NCBI GenBank assembly: GCA_025736915.1
Contig: CP107049.1
Coordinates: 62,001 to 126,000 of the forward strand
From: Acinetobacter nosocomialis
Lineage (GTDB): Bacteria; Pseudomonadota; Gammaproteobacteria; Pseudomonadales; Moraxellaceae
Length of the DNA: 64,000 bases
Reading direction: 5' to 3'
Below, in pieces: positions 39,302-47,500 of the stretch; positions within the stretch are counted from its first letter, which is position 1, and every line of letters begins with the position of its first letter. The notes under the pieces were generated by a model. The model ran no database searches and was not told the origin of the DNA. It saw only the letters and a program-made list of their open reading frames with translations. Position numbers and translations under genes: made by a program.

Positions 39302-40015
39302 ATGAATTTGGATATGTTTAATAATGAATCTTTAAAGGATTCAGAACCCACACCTTGTGACTTCTTCAGTGGTGAAGATGCTATAGCAAAAGCTAAAGAA
39401 CTGGGTCTACCTGATCCTCATATAGTTATACAAGCAATTATGGTTGGTGATTCTGAATTTAGAACCAATACAATATACAACAGATCAAGATTTATCGCTC
39501 GTTGGGGAAAGATTGGAGAACAGCTCGCTTTACTTCTTAGAAAATCAGATCCAGCTTGGGTTTATCATAATGAAAGCCAGCCAAGACTAGAAAATATTGA
39601 TAAGAAAATTCAGATTATTTTCATGAGTGGTAACTTAGCCCTTGGGCATCCAGAACTTGTACTATCAGCTCTTTGTGAAAAGGGTTATATGACTTTGAAG
39701 AATATTAAAGAAAATCAATCTAGTTATGATGATGCATCAAAATTAAGAACTTGGATTCTTTATTTTCCTTCTACATCTCATCCAGCCTACACAGCAACCG
39801 ATATACCAACAATTCCTTTTGAAATCGCATACCCTACAAGTTTTGTACAAACTCCTGATAAGACAAAAATTGACATATTACCAAGCAATCACACTTGCAG
39901 AATTGCATTTGAGATAGATAATACTCATCCAGTCGACAATGATCCTAAAAAGCCAATATTGGAACCATCTAACGAGATTAAACCAGATGATTTTGATATT
40001 CAGCTTGTAGTCTAA
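39302..40015 (+). CDS. Unknown protein paired with an Xre-ImmA/IrrE metallopeptidase
   Basis: 237 residues from ATG 39302 (MNLDMFNNESLKD); ATG 39314 is also possible. The frame extends back to ATG 39200, but that start sits in a palindrome without a Shine-Dalgarno and would add a poorly structured basic tail. Visible motifs: GEDAIAKAKELGLPDPHIVIQAIMVGDSEFRTNTIYNRSRF, QIIFMSGNLALGHPELVLSALCEKGYMTL. There is no signal peptide or membrane segment. The stop is 12 bp before the next gene. I recognise no domain. As the first gene of a pair with an Xre-peptidase it could be the effector or toxin (inference). Confidence 0.65.
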   Translation: MNLDMFNNESLKDSEPTPCDFFSGEDAIAKAKELGLPDPHIVIQAIMVGDSEFRTNTIYNRSRFIARWGKIGEQLALLLRKSDPAWVYHNESQPRLENIDKKIQIIFMSGNLALGHPELVLSALCEKGYMTLKNIKENQSSYDDASKLRTWILYFPSTSHPAYTATDIPTIPFEIAYPTSFVQTPDKTKIDILPSNHTCRIAFEIDNTHPVDNDPKKPILEPSNEIKPDDFDIQLVV

Positions 40016-40027
40016 CTTGAGGTTAAC

Positions 40028-41137
40028 GTGTTTAGTAAAGATCGTTTAAGAATTGCTAAAGATTTAAGAGGTCTTAGCAATACTGATTTTGCAGAAAAAC
40101 TAGGCTGCTCGCTTTCTAAAGTGAAGCAGCTTTTAGATGCAGATAAGGAAATCAGTGAAAATGATCAAACCGAAATCTGTAGAGTATTAAATGTGCCAAT
40201 GTCATTTTTTATAGAAAATGATATTCAACCTCATGATACAGAACAAATTTTTTATAGATCCGTTGCTAGAATCAAGGCTCAACATAGAAAAGCCAATGAA
40301 GCCTATACACTTCTAGCAAAGAATATTAATACCTACTTACTCAAGAAGGTTAAATTACCCCAATTTTCTCGTCCAGTTCTGGATGTTACCGAGATACAGG
40401 ATCAGCATTATCGTTATGTTGATCATATTGCAATTGAATTAAGAGCGTTATGGGGATTGGGGCTTCAACCAATTAACAATATTGTGTCACTCTGTGAACT
40501 TAAAGGCATCCGTATTTTTAGACTTCCAAATGAAGTTAAAGAAATTGATGCTCTGTCTTATTTCGACGATGAAAGTGGTTCTCCTTTTATATTCGTCAAT
40601 AATTTTAAATCGGCAGAACGTTCGCGTTTTGATTGTGCACATGAGCTTGGTCATATCATTATGCATACTCATAATCGAAAGGTTCGCGAGGAAAAAGATA
40701 ATAAGCTCTTAGAAATTGAAGCAGATCAATTTGCATCAGAGTTCTTAATGCCCGCAGAAGCGTTTTTTGCAACTTCTCCACGTTATCTATCAATTGATAA
40801 CATGATTGAATATAAAAAAATCTGGAGAACATCATTAAAAGCAGTAAATTATAAAGCTCATAAACTAGGCTTGATCAGCGACTGGGTTAATCGAAGCAAT
40901 CTAATGAAGATCAACTCTCTTGGATATCATATTGAAGAACCAGAAGAAACTCACCGTGATGAAAGTATGATGCTTCCAAAGATTATTTCATTATTAGTTT
41001 CACAACCTTCTTTTGATAAAAATAAAATGTTAGATGAAATAGGAATTTCTGAAGATGATTTCAATCAGCTAACATTTGATGCACTTGCTAAAGTAGATAT
41101 ACCGAAAAAGAAAACAAAATTATATCTTGTTGATTAA
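40028..41137 (+). CDS. Xre-family HTH protein fused to ImmA/IrrE metallopeptidase
   Basis: 369 residues from GTG 40028, with TTGAGG five bases upstream. Residues 1-60 form a helix-turn-helix (RIAKDLRGLSNTDFAEKLGCSLSKVKQLL). The middle is a linker. The zinc peptidase signature HELGH is His205-Glu206-His209 (DCAHELGHIIMH), followed by EIEADQFASEFLMP, which gives the third ligand. This is COG2856. Such fusions act as antitoxins in toxin-antitoxin-like pairs, as stress regulators (IrrE/PprI) or in mobile-element control (ImmA). The pairing and the operator upstream favour a self-regulating two-gene module; the trigger is unknown. Confidence 0.85.
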   Translation: MFSKDRLRIAKDLRGLSNTDFAEKLGCSLSKVKQLLDADKEISENDQTEICRVLNVPMSFFIENDIQPHDTEQIFYRSVARIKAQHRKANEAYTLLAKNINTYLLKKVKLPQFSRPVLDVTEIQDQHYRYVDHIAIELRALWGLGLQPINNIVSLCELKGIRIFRLPNEVKEIDALSYFDDESGSPFIFVNNFKSAERSRFDCAHELGHIIMHTHNRKVREEKDNKLLEIEADQFASEFLMPAEAFFATSPRYLSIDNMIEYKKIWRTSLKAVNYKAHKLGLISDWVNRSNLMKINSLGYHIEEPEETHRDESMMLPKIISLLVSQPSFDKNKMLDEIGISEDDFNQLTFDALAKVDIPKKKTKLYLVD

Positions 41138-41144
41138 TTATATT

Positions 41145-41170
41145 AAGGTGTCAATAAAGACACCTTTTTT
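41145..41170. terminator. Bidirectional terminator
   Basis: The stem AAGGTGTC / GACACCTT has a 6-nt loop and T6, between the peptidase gene (+) and the TetR gene (-). Confidence 0.88.
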
Positions 41171-41174
41171 ATTT

Positions 41175-41720
41175 CTAAATCCCCCTCAAAAACACCTCCA
41201 ACACCCTTTCATCAACTTCATCCGAGCTTAAACGCTGAATGATTGCACCATCAATCATATATAGAAAGAGTTTGGCATCGGTAAAGGACGCGTCAGAGTT
41301 AAGTGCTCTAAGCTGGCTATATATTTCATTGGTGAGCCATGTTCTATATCTCACGGCGGTTGTGTACGCGTTTGGGTAGTTATTTTTCGTTTCAAAAATG
41401 GCTTTAAATAACAAGTAATACAGCCCGTCTATATCTGCGTGTAAGTCATAGAGCTTTTTGAGTTTATCGGCTGCGCTGGTGTATTCATCGTATTCGACCA
41501 TAGAGACTACTTTTTCTTGTAGTCGTTCTTTTTGTACGACTAGGCAAATATCAATAAAGCGTTCTTTAGAGTGAAAATAGCGATAAAACGTCATTTTGGT
41601 TATTTCGGACTCGCTCGTAAGTCTGTCGATACCGACCAAATGAAACCCGTGGTAATGGAACAGCTCAATTGCTTTATTTACGACGTTAAAAGCACGTGTT
41701 GGGAGAGTTAAATTTTGCAT
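41175..41720 (-). CDS. TetR family transcriptional regulator
   Basis: 181 residues from ATG 41720 (MQNLTLPTRAFNVVNKAIELFHYHGF). A 38-residue longer frame exists but lacks support and would overlap the divergent ORF. The N-terminal DNA-binding domain is FHYHGFHLVGIDRLTSESEITKMTFYRYFHSKERFIDICL. The C-terminal ligand domain is helical (YYLLFKAIFETKNNYPNAYTTAVRYRTWLTNEIYSQL). It probably represses itself and the divergent small ORF at 41789, with 68 bp between the starts. The ligand is unknown. Confidence 0.88.
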   Translation of the reverse strand: MQNLTLPTRAFNVVNKAIELFHYHGFHLVGIDRLTSESEITKMTFYRYFHSKERFIDICLVVQKERLQEKVVSMVEYDEYTSAADKLKKLYDLHADIDGLYYLLFKAIFETKNNYPNAYTTAVRYRTWLTNEIYSQLRALNSDASFTDAKLFLYMIDGAIIQRLSSDEVDERVLEVFLRGI

Positions 41721-41788
41721 ATTTTTACCGTTATAAATTAAATTTTTGTTGTATATAAATGAGATAAAACCCTTCCACTTTTCTAAAG

Positions 41789-42046
41789 ATGAAAAAAAGG
41801 CATAGCAAAGCCGTAAAGACTGTGCCGAGCACATCTCAAGTTTTAGTTGTTGATGAAGTTTTAAGTAATAACGAGCTAAAGCCTGAAAAGCCTTACGGCG
41901 ATCAAGCGGCGTTAAATGTTTTAAGCTGTGTTGTTATAGCTTTTGGCAAAGGTTGCCAAGAAATACTGGATACGCAAAGCCAACTCCTTATATATGGAGT
42001 TCTGCCAGAGCATAAGATTTATGGTGGCAGAACGGAAGAGGGTTAG
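41789..42046 (+). CDS. Small unknown ORF upstream of the structured RNA block
   Basis: 85 residues, divergent from the TetR gene. The basic N-terminus MKKRHSKAVKTVPSTSQ is followed by LKPEKPYGDQAALNVLSCVVIAFGKGC and a short acidic end. The ribosome-binding site is weak. Its stop codon lies inside the first paired segment of the structured RNA block. An overlapping frame (41943-42152) ends RLVSTPAHPRVSLSRPTATGGNW, which recalls phage Icd-like proteins. Which frame is translated cannot be decided here. Confidence 0.4.
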   Translation: MKKRHSKAVKTVPSTSQVLVVDEVLSNNELKPEKPYGDQAALNVLSCVVIAFGKGCQEILDTQSQLLIYGVLPEHKIYGGRTEEG

Positions 42047-42212
42047 CAGACTGGTTTCGACTCCAGCACACCCGAGGGTGTCCCTCTCCCGTCCTACCGC
42101 TACGGGAGGGAACTGGGAGTGCGCGCACAAAACTATTCCTCAGAAGAAATAATCCTGATGCGGTCGAAACAAACGGTCTGCTAAAACCGACTGGCGATGT
42201 AGGCCAGCCCGC
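42041..42212 (+). ncRNA. Structured GC-rich block resembling a phage C4/Icd immunity module
   Basis: Two segments near the start, GGTTAGCAGAC (42041-42051) and GTTTCGAC (42054-42061), are perfectly or nearly complementary to GTCGAAAC (42163-42170) and GTCTGCTAA (42176-42184). Between them are hairpins CACCC-GA-GGGTG (42069-42080) and CTCCCGT / ACGGGAG (42086-42108). A further hairpin CTGGC / GGCCAG lies at 42191-42207. Short a/b segments matched by a'/b' next to compact hairpins is the design of the P1/P7 C4 antisense RNA, and C4-like RNAs are reported in Acinetobacter. The family assignment is by resemblance only. Confidence 0.45.
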
Positions 42213-42381
42213 AAATGGTAATCTTCAATATTTGAGGTGTCAATGTGAAATTGGCTAGAAAATATTTAAATAATTATTATTTTTCATTTAATTACATAAT
42301 TAAGGATATTCTTAAGTAATATTTACAATCTGCTTTTATATCATTAAGTTAAAGTTTAAAATTTCAAAAACTTAAGGGCTA

Positions 42382-42423
42382 GATAAGCTCAAAAACTGTT
42401 TTTACAACATTCCTGAGCTTATC
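42382..42423. terminator. Hairpin downstream of hipB
   Basis: The 10-bp stem GATAAGCTCA / TGAGCTTATC has a 22-nt loop. It lies between the RNA block (+) and the hipB-like gene stop (-). The 240 bp between the RNA block and hipB hold nothing else. Confidence 0.4.
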
Positions 42424-42446
42424 CTTATAAATATTCAATTAAGTAC

Positions 42447-42755
42447 CTACTCGCTTGGCTTTATAATTTTACTCACAATATGTTCATGTGTAGGCACAAG
42501 CCCTGCTTTTAAACCAAGTGGCTTAAATACTTTATCTAACACAGACTGAGTCAACTTACCTTTATCTTGCTCAATGTCAGTTAAAGTCCGACGGCTTATA
42601 CCTACCAAAGTTGCATATTGTTCTTGCGACAAACCCAACACATTTTTGCGTAAATACGAAAGTAGTTGTCCTAGCGTAATTTCACTCAACAAATATTGTT
42701 TATATAAATCGATAAGAACTTGCTGACGGTCTTGGGTTTGATTTTTTATATTCAT
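42447..42755 (-). CDS. HipB-like Xre antitoxin
   Basis: 102 residues from ATG 42755 (MNIKNQTQDRQQ), which overlaps the hipA stop as ATGA; GGGAA lies five bases upstream. A start four codons earlier is possible. The helix-turn-helix is LSYLRKNVLGLSQEQYATLVGISRRTLTDIEQDKGKLTQSVLDKVFKPLGL. The C-terminal tail THEHIVSKIIKPSE may carry the toxin contact. It binds DNA, represses the operon and neutralises the HipA kinase. Unlike classical hipBA, it is the second gene. Confidence 0.85.
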   Translation of the reverse strand: MNIKNQTQDRQQVLIDLYKQYLLSEITLGQLLSYLRKNVLGLSQEQYATLVGISRRTLTDIEQDKGKLTQSVLDKVFKPLGLKAGLVPTHEHIVSKIIKPSE

Positions 42756-44083
42756 AGCAGTTCCCATCTTTTTAATTTAGCTTCTATGTAATCAAATGAT
42801 AGCGCAGGCATTTCAATAATTTGTTTCGGAACACCTTTGTCAACTAATCTTTGCTTTAAGCCAAGTAGATTATTTGCCAGAGTCTTTAATGTTGCTAGCG
42901 ATACGGCAGGATCACACCAAGTAGCAAGTTTTTGAGTAATTTTCGCCCAACGGTATTCACCACCTTCCTCGTATGGACTTCCCCAAGTCGTCGATCTGGT
43001 CACAACTTCCGGATCGGCTTTCATAGGTGCAAAGTCATAAATAGGCGAAAGATAAATTTTTCCAGATTTTTTTAGGAATGAGGTATTACGACCGTGGTTA
43101 TCTGAATTACCAAAAATGATATTGAGTAAATCTCGTTGTAACCACTCACAAACAAATTGTGAAGCATCAAAATCTGAATCAATGCTTGTGAGTAACCTAC
43201 ATAGCTCTTCAATAACTTCAAAATGATTAAGATGACTACCTGAAGACTTATTGAGTACCGAATACACAGATTCTAGACCATGACGATGCCAACTTTGATC
43301 ACGCCATTCTGTGTCAAACCTTGGTAGCCACAAAGATGGATATTTTGTACCTTCAATGAGTTGCATTTGCGTTGTTTCTATCGTATTGAAACCTAACTCA
43401 TTGAGTATTTGATAGTAGTAATATTCAGCTCTGAGAATGTCACAATCAATCTCGCTGCGTTTATTTCGCGGAAATTTAACTAGATAATGCTGATCTGGCT
43501 GATCAAATTGTTCTTGGTAGGTATCAATCCAAACTTGTTGCTCTGGTGAAACACGAATAAGTAACTTGGGAGCTTCACCGCCTGCACCAGTTGCACCACC
43601 ACTAATAGCTCCCATTTGTTGAGCATATTCCAGAAAATCAATATTACGCTCAGCCACATCTTCCTTAGAAAAATAACGTAAGTGCAAGGTTGATTCTGGG
43701 TTTAGAGGAGGCAATGCTTCCTTAATTCGTAAATTACCAACGGGTGCCATTCCCCCTTTTTCTAACAGAATACTTTCTTGCTCTGCATGGGTTAAACGTT
43801 GTAAATCTAGATAGTTCACCCAATAACGGCGTGCGGCTCCAGATGGAACAATGTCATCTAAAAAGCCAAACCATGTATTCGATTCATGTTTTATAAGAAT
43901 TTGTACAGGAAGCGATAAACTACAGGCGTGCTCATCTCGTCTGTCTGAATATTGAATGGCATAATCCAATTCATATTCGAGTTCACTGGCACTAGCCGAA
44001 CCCAGCTTAGGCTCTAACAGTTTTAACTCTGCTATATCTATCCAGTTTTTATTTAGTAAAGCTTGTATTGTTAATTTTTTCAT
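42752..44083 (-). CDS. HipA-family serine/threonine kinase toxin
   Basis: 443 residues. The N-terminal subdomain is RDEHACSLSLPVQILIKHESNTWFGFLDDIVPSGAARRYW. GGATGAGGEAPKLLI forms the nucleotide-binding loop. YLVKFPRNKRSEIDCDILRAEYYYYQIL contains the lysine and helix that bind ATP. The catalytic loop IIFGNSDNHGRNTSFL has the Asp and Asn, and IYLSPIYDFAPMKAD is the Mg-binding DFG-like part. E. coli HipA phosphorylates glutamyl-tRNA synthetase and induces persistence. The target of this one is unknown. It is the first gene of the pair. Confidence 0.9.
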   Translation of the reverse strand: MKKLTIQALLNKNWIDIAELKLLEPKLGSASASELEYELDYAIQYSDRRDEHACSLSLPVQILIKHESNTWFGFLDDIVPSGAARRYWVNYLDLQRLTHAEQESILLEKGGMAPVGNLRIKEALPPLNPESTLHLRYFSKEDVAERNIDFLEYAQQMGAISGGATGAGGEAPKLLIRVSPEQQVWIDTYQEQFDQPDQHYLVKFPRNKRSEIDCDILRAEYYYYQILNELGFNTIETTQMQLIEGTKYPSLWLPRFDTEWRDQSWHRHGLESVYSVLNKSSGSHLNHFEVIEELCRLLTSIDSDFDASQFVCEWLQRDLLNIIFGNSDNHGRNTSFLKKSGKIYLSPIYDFAPMKADPEVVTRSTTWGSPYEEGGEYRWAKITQKLATWCDPAVSLATLKTLANNLLGLKQRLVDKGVPKQIIEMPALSFDYIEAKLKRWELL

Positions 44084-44139
44084 TCGTGTAAATGAGCAAT
44101 TATTTTCTCAAAAATACTATAAAAAAGAATTTTTGTGAA

Positions 44140-44196
44140 TATATTTGCGCAATTTGATTTATTTTAGATAAATTTGAGCAAATTTTTGCGCATTCA
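44140..44196. promoter_or_regulatory. Inverted/direct repeat operator candidate upstream of hipA
   Basis: Several half-sites of the form TTGCGCA or TTGCTCA (in either orientation) lie here: TTGCGCAA near 44142, then GAGCAAATTTTTGCGCAT at 44176-44193. The 23-bp stretch 44174-44196 recurs exactly at 44967-44989. The position upstream of hipA is where the HipB-type regulator would be expected to bind. Confidence 0.5.
44174..44196. repeat. 23-bp direct repeat, copy 1
   Basis: It is identical to 44967-44989. Together the two copies bracket the HD-domain gene. The core is GAGCAAATTTTTGCGCAT. Confidence 0.8.
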
Positions 44197-44375
44197 AATT
44201 TTTAGATAGCAATAACTTATTTATTCTTTTTCATACGTTGAATATCACGTTGCAGAGGCTCTCCAAACAAACCAGAGTATTCACAACAAAGCAGCTATTC
44301 AGTATAAAATTATGACCTAAGCGACCATCTTACCCATTAGGCCGCGTCATATACTTAAAGTGATAAGAGCAAAAA

Positions 44376-44816
44376 ATGACTCAAAATCAAGTTGAACTCG
44401 CAGAGACATTGTCTAAAGAATCTCATCAAGCTCAAAAGTATGGCCCTCATGATTACTTTGAGTACCATATTAAAGGTGTCGTCAATTCACTAATTGAGCA
44501 TCAATTTTCAGAAATCTACATTATTACCGCCCTTCTCCACGATAGTGTTGAAGACACGCCTCTTACGCTAGACAAAATCGAAAGTTTATTTGGAAAAGAA
44601 ATCCGCGATGCCGTCGATGCATTAACTAAACGAGAAGATGAAACACGCGAAGAATATTTACTCCGTTGTGGTTTAAATCCAATTGCTCGAGTGGTGAAAC
44701 TTCATGATGCAGCCTTTAATGCGCATAACTCACATAAAGACAATAATCACTCACGTGTCGATTATTACCTTCAAACCATGTTAGCTGTTTCAACGGCGCA
44801 AGATAGGTTGGGCTAA
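44376..44816 (+). CDS. HD-domain protein, small alarmone hydrolase-like
   Basis: 146 residues. The metal-binding set of the RelA/SpoT hydrolase/Mesh1 family is visible: His31 (FEYHIKG), His55-Asp56 with Glu59-Asp60 in ALLHDSVEDT, and a late Asp in VVKLHDAAFN. FGKEIRDAVDALTKREDE is also characteristic. Such proteins remove the pyrophosphate of (p)ppGpp or act on NADPH or related nucleotides. The usual RKxxGEPYxxHP start is altered to QKYGPHDYFEYHI. It stands alone between two copies of a 23-bp repeat and next to hipAB, so it is a plausible accessory stress gene. Confidence 0.8.
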   Translation: MTQNQVELAETLSKESHQAQKYGPHDYFEYHIKGVVNSLIEHQFSEIYIITALLHDSVEDTPLTLDKIESLFGKEIRDAVDALTKREDETREEYLLRCGLNPIARVVKLHDAAFNAHNSHKDNNHSRVDYYLQTMLAVSTAQDRLG

Positions 44817-44966
44817 AGGGTCAAATTCGCTAGCTTTATTAAATCCCAAACGAGTTATCTTGATTTTGTAACGCAATCAAAATCACTATTAAAAAGTCTC
44901 TTGCTCTAGCCGACATTCACCGTTTTGCGCATATATTTGCTCAATCCTATCTAATATTCTTAAGAA

Positions 44967-44989
44967 TTGAGCAAATTTTTGCGCATTCA
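44967..44989. repeat. 23-bp direct repeat, copy 2
   Basis: It is identical to 44174-44196. It forms the right arm of a nearly perfect inverted repeat with TGCGCATATATTTGCTCAAT just to its left (18 of 20 positions match its complement). It lies between convergent genes, so a promoter operator is not expected here. Confidence 0.8.
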
Positions 44990-45015
44990 TGACCTACGGC
45001 GAAGCTATATAAGGG

Positions 45016-46179
45016 TTAAATACGCCCAACTTCTAAGTATGGAATCAGGTTTTTATCAAAATTTGGTCTTGGATCGCCCTCATAACTAATAAAACCATGC
45101 ATACCCGTTAAACGCTCACCTTTATAAAACTGATTTAACTGATAACGCGGGTCTTTATGGGAAAGCGTAAAACTCACCACACCAACGCCTTGTCGTTTTG
45201 ACTGGTTATAGGCATCTTCGAGCATTTTATGATGCAAAGCTAAATCTTCAGGATGGCACATAAGCGTATGCAATACATGGTACTGAATAGAGTCACCCAG
45301 TTTAGGCAAACGCATGCCTTTAGTAATTGGGGTTAGCAAGTTATAAACGGGTCTAAGCACAGCTATGGCCGAACTATAATTTAAAATCTTGGTTTGCTTA
45401 ATACTGTGCTGATCCCATAAACCAAACATGCCCACCAGTTTTTCGCCCTTAAAGTAAAGTGAAAAGTCAGATAGTTTCATCCCTGAAAAGTACTGATGAC
45501 CTTGAGCAAGTTCTTCAAAGTTATAGGCAGGTATAAAGTTGTAAAACTCGGCCATATCGGTAATAAACTGATTCATGGCTGGTACATGTTGGGCTTCAGC
45601 TATACAGGTACGAATCTCTTGAATATCACTTTGCTGAGAAGTCTGCTTTAGAAAAGCCGTGATTTTTCGTTTTGCGCCTGTACTCGTCAGGCTGAGTGTC
45701 TCTATAAGTCCTTCATCATAATAATCGGGCATTCCCGTTTTACCCGTTTGTATAGCGGCACGTGCGGCATGGTTATCATCAAAAATAATCATTTGGCTAA
45801 AGTTCGGTGCGTGCATGGTCTGTTTTACATGCTTGGCTAATACCTTCACTAGTGATTTACCCCGATAGTTATGATCTACGCGCAAGTCACCAGCATATCG
45901 CAAGTTTTGAACACTCCGATCGACATAACAAGGACGATAACCATTGCTATAACAAGCGAGCTTCTTTTGACTCTCGGTGTCTTCAATTACAACATGCAAT
46001 TTATGCCGATAGACAATGTCAGACGCTTTAAAATAACTCGGTTCACGCTGAAAACTAATTTGTATGCCTTTGGTGGTCATGGGCACCGCAATTAAGTCTC
46101 GTAAAGCCTCATCATCTGCCAAAGTTGCTTCACGGGTAATCAGGGTATTTTCTGCGAGTGGTGTATTTGTTTTATTCAT
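45016..46179 (-). CDS. Tandem-GNAT acyltransferase, last gene of the GH3-export operon
   Basis: 387 residues, about twice a GNAT domain. The first half has a motif-A-like DLRVDHNYRGKSLVKVLAKHV after ITREATLADDEALRDLI. The second half (FYNFIPAYNFEELAQG, FSLYFKGEKLVGMFGLWDQHS, FTLSHKDPRYQLNQFYKGERL) looks like a diverged second copy. It is a probable acyl-CoA-dependent transferase. The start overlaps the TolC-like gene stop by 8 bp. As the last gene of the operon it would modify or tailor the exported product (inference). Confidence 0.75.
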   Translation of the reverse strand: MNKTNTPLAENTLITREATLADDEALRDLIAVPMTTKGIQISFQREPSYFKASDIVYRHKLHVVIEDTESQKKLACYSNGYRPCYVDRSVQNLRYAGDLRVDHNYRGKSLVKVLAKHVKQTMHAPNFSQMIIFDDNHAARAAIQTGKTGMPDYYDEGLIETLSLTSTGAKRKITAFLKQTSQQSDIQEIRTCIAEAQHVPAMNQFITDMAEFYNFIPAYNFEELAQGHQYFSGMKLSDFSLYFKGEKLVGMFGLWDQHSIKQTKILNYSSAIAVLRPVYNLLTPITKGMRLPKLGDSIQYHVLHTLMCHPEDLALHHKMLEDAYNQSKRQGVGVVSFTLSHKDPRYQLNQFYKGERLTGMHGFISYEGDPRPNFDKNLIPYLEVGRI

Positions 46180-47500
46180 TATTCACCTGTTGTACGGTCT
46201 GCATAGGAACCAAACTGTTTAAACGTCCCATTTGGTCGAGTAACTGATAGACAAACACTACTTCGTCTTGGTCATTTACGGTTTTTTGGGTTTGTACATC
46301 GAGTAGCTTCTGCTCGGTATTAAGCAAATCAAAAGTGGTTTTGGTGCCGACATCAAACTCTTTACGTGTATAGACAAAGGCAATAGACGCTGCCTCTATG
46401 GCATTTGCCAATGCGTCTTTATTTTGTCGGATGGTTTGAAGCTGTGCATAGGTGGTACGGGTACGTTTATTTAAGTCCAGTTCAAGACTTCGTATTTTCT
46501 GATGAGCCAAATCGATATCAGCCTGCGCTTTTTTGACATTGGCGCGATTTAAGCCATCGTCATAGAGCGGTACATTGAGCTGTAACCCGACCATATAGTT
46601 GTTACTTTCAGAACCAATATAACTCGCTTCATCCTGTTTTCCAGCACGGCTGGTCAGCATAACTGTTGGCCAGAGTTCCCGTTTAGTTAAAGCATATTGT
46701 TTCTCTGCGGCTTGCATTTCATATTTAGCGCGCATTAAAGCTGGATGATTTTTGGTTTGAGCCAAAATTTCATCTAACCCATTAGGAATAGCAGGTAGTT
46801 TCTTAATTGCAGCAAGGTTTTCAGGTGTTGTACCGGTTACTTGATAAAACTGTGCTTCGCTTACGGTCAAATTAGACTGCGCCTGTGTAATATCGGCTTG
46901 ACCTTGTGCAACTTGTGCCAAAACCTGAGCCAAGTCTGCACGAGTAATCATGCCGACATCAAAACGGCGCTTTGACTCATATAAAGACCGTTGCAGGTTC
47001 GCCATAGTCTTTTGTCTGAGTTCTAAAATGGCTTTCTTTTTTAATACGTCGGTATAGACCATGACCGTATTTAAAATGGTTTCCGAGCGTTGATCTGACA
47101 AGCCTTGGTGTTGGGCAGAAAGCTGACTTTCGGCAATGTCTACCCCCAAGCGATGTCGCCCAGAGGTATAAATCGGATAGTCTGCCTGCAATTGCAAACT
47201 TCGGCCTTTACGGTTTCCTTCAGTTGGAAACATGACTTTTGGTGGCGTATCTATTCTTTCATAGTCAAGCTGCCCAACTAAATTGACTTTGAGTCCATCA
47301 CGCTGTTTAGCCTGTTCAAGCATAGCGGTAGACTGGTTTACGCTTAAACGGCTGACTTCAAGCTGACTTTCATGTCTTAAACTAGCAGACAAAGCCTCGT
47401 CTAAAGTCATGGCATGTGTATTCGACACAACCAACACGCCTAAATACAAGGCGTGTCGAAGTGTTAAAAATCGAGTATTAAATAACTTCATCCCTTTCAT
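46172..47500 (-). CDS. TolC-family outer-membrane channel
   Basis: 442 residues with a signal peptide (about residues 1-30, ending NTHAMTLDEALSASL). It has the duplicated TolC-fold repeats: NHPALMRAKYEMQAAEKQYALTKRELWPTVMLTSRAG and GLQLNVPLYDDGLNRANVKKAQADIDLAHQKI. Long coiled coils follow, then VGTKTTFDLLNTEQKLLDVQTQKT, the second-repeat signature. It would complete a tripartite exporter with the EmrA/EmrB pair of the same operon. It overlaps the GH3 gene by 4 bp. Confidence 0.93.
   Translation of the reverse strand: MKGMKLFNTRFLTLRHALYLGVLVVSNTHAMTLDEALSASLRHESQLEVSRLSVNQSTAMLEQAKQRDGLKVNLVGQLDYERIDTPPKVMFPTEGNRKGRSLQLQADYPIYTSGRHRLGVDIAESQLSAQHQGLSDQRSETILNTVMVYTDVLKKKAILELRQKTMANLQRSLYESKRRFDVGMITRADLAQVLAQVAQGQADITQAQSNLTVSEAQFYQVTGTTPENLAAIKKLPAIPNGLDEILAQTKNHPALMRAKYEMQAAEKQYALTKRELWPTVMLTSRAGKQDEASYIGSESNNYMVGLQLNVPLYDDGLNRANVKKAQADIDLAHQKIRSLELDLNKRTRTTYAQLQTIRQNKDALANAIEAASIAFVYTRKEFDVGTKTTFDLLNTEQKLLDVQTQKTVNDQDEVVFVYQLLDQMGRLNSLVPMQTVQQVNNE

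Noticed and set aside
44315..44350. tRNA-like fragment (GGCCTAATGGGTAAGATGG on the minus strand)
   Set aside because: It has a D-arm-like flavour only; no acceptor stem, anticodon arm or T arm can be folded around it.
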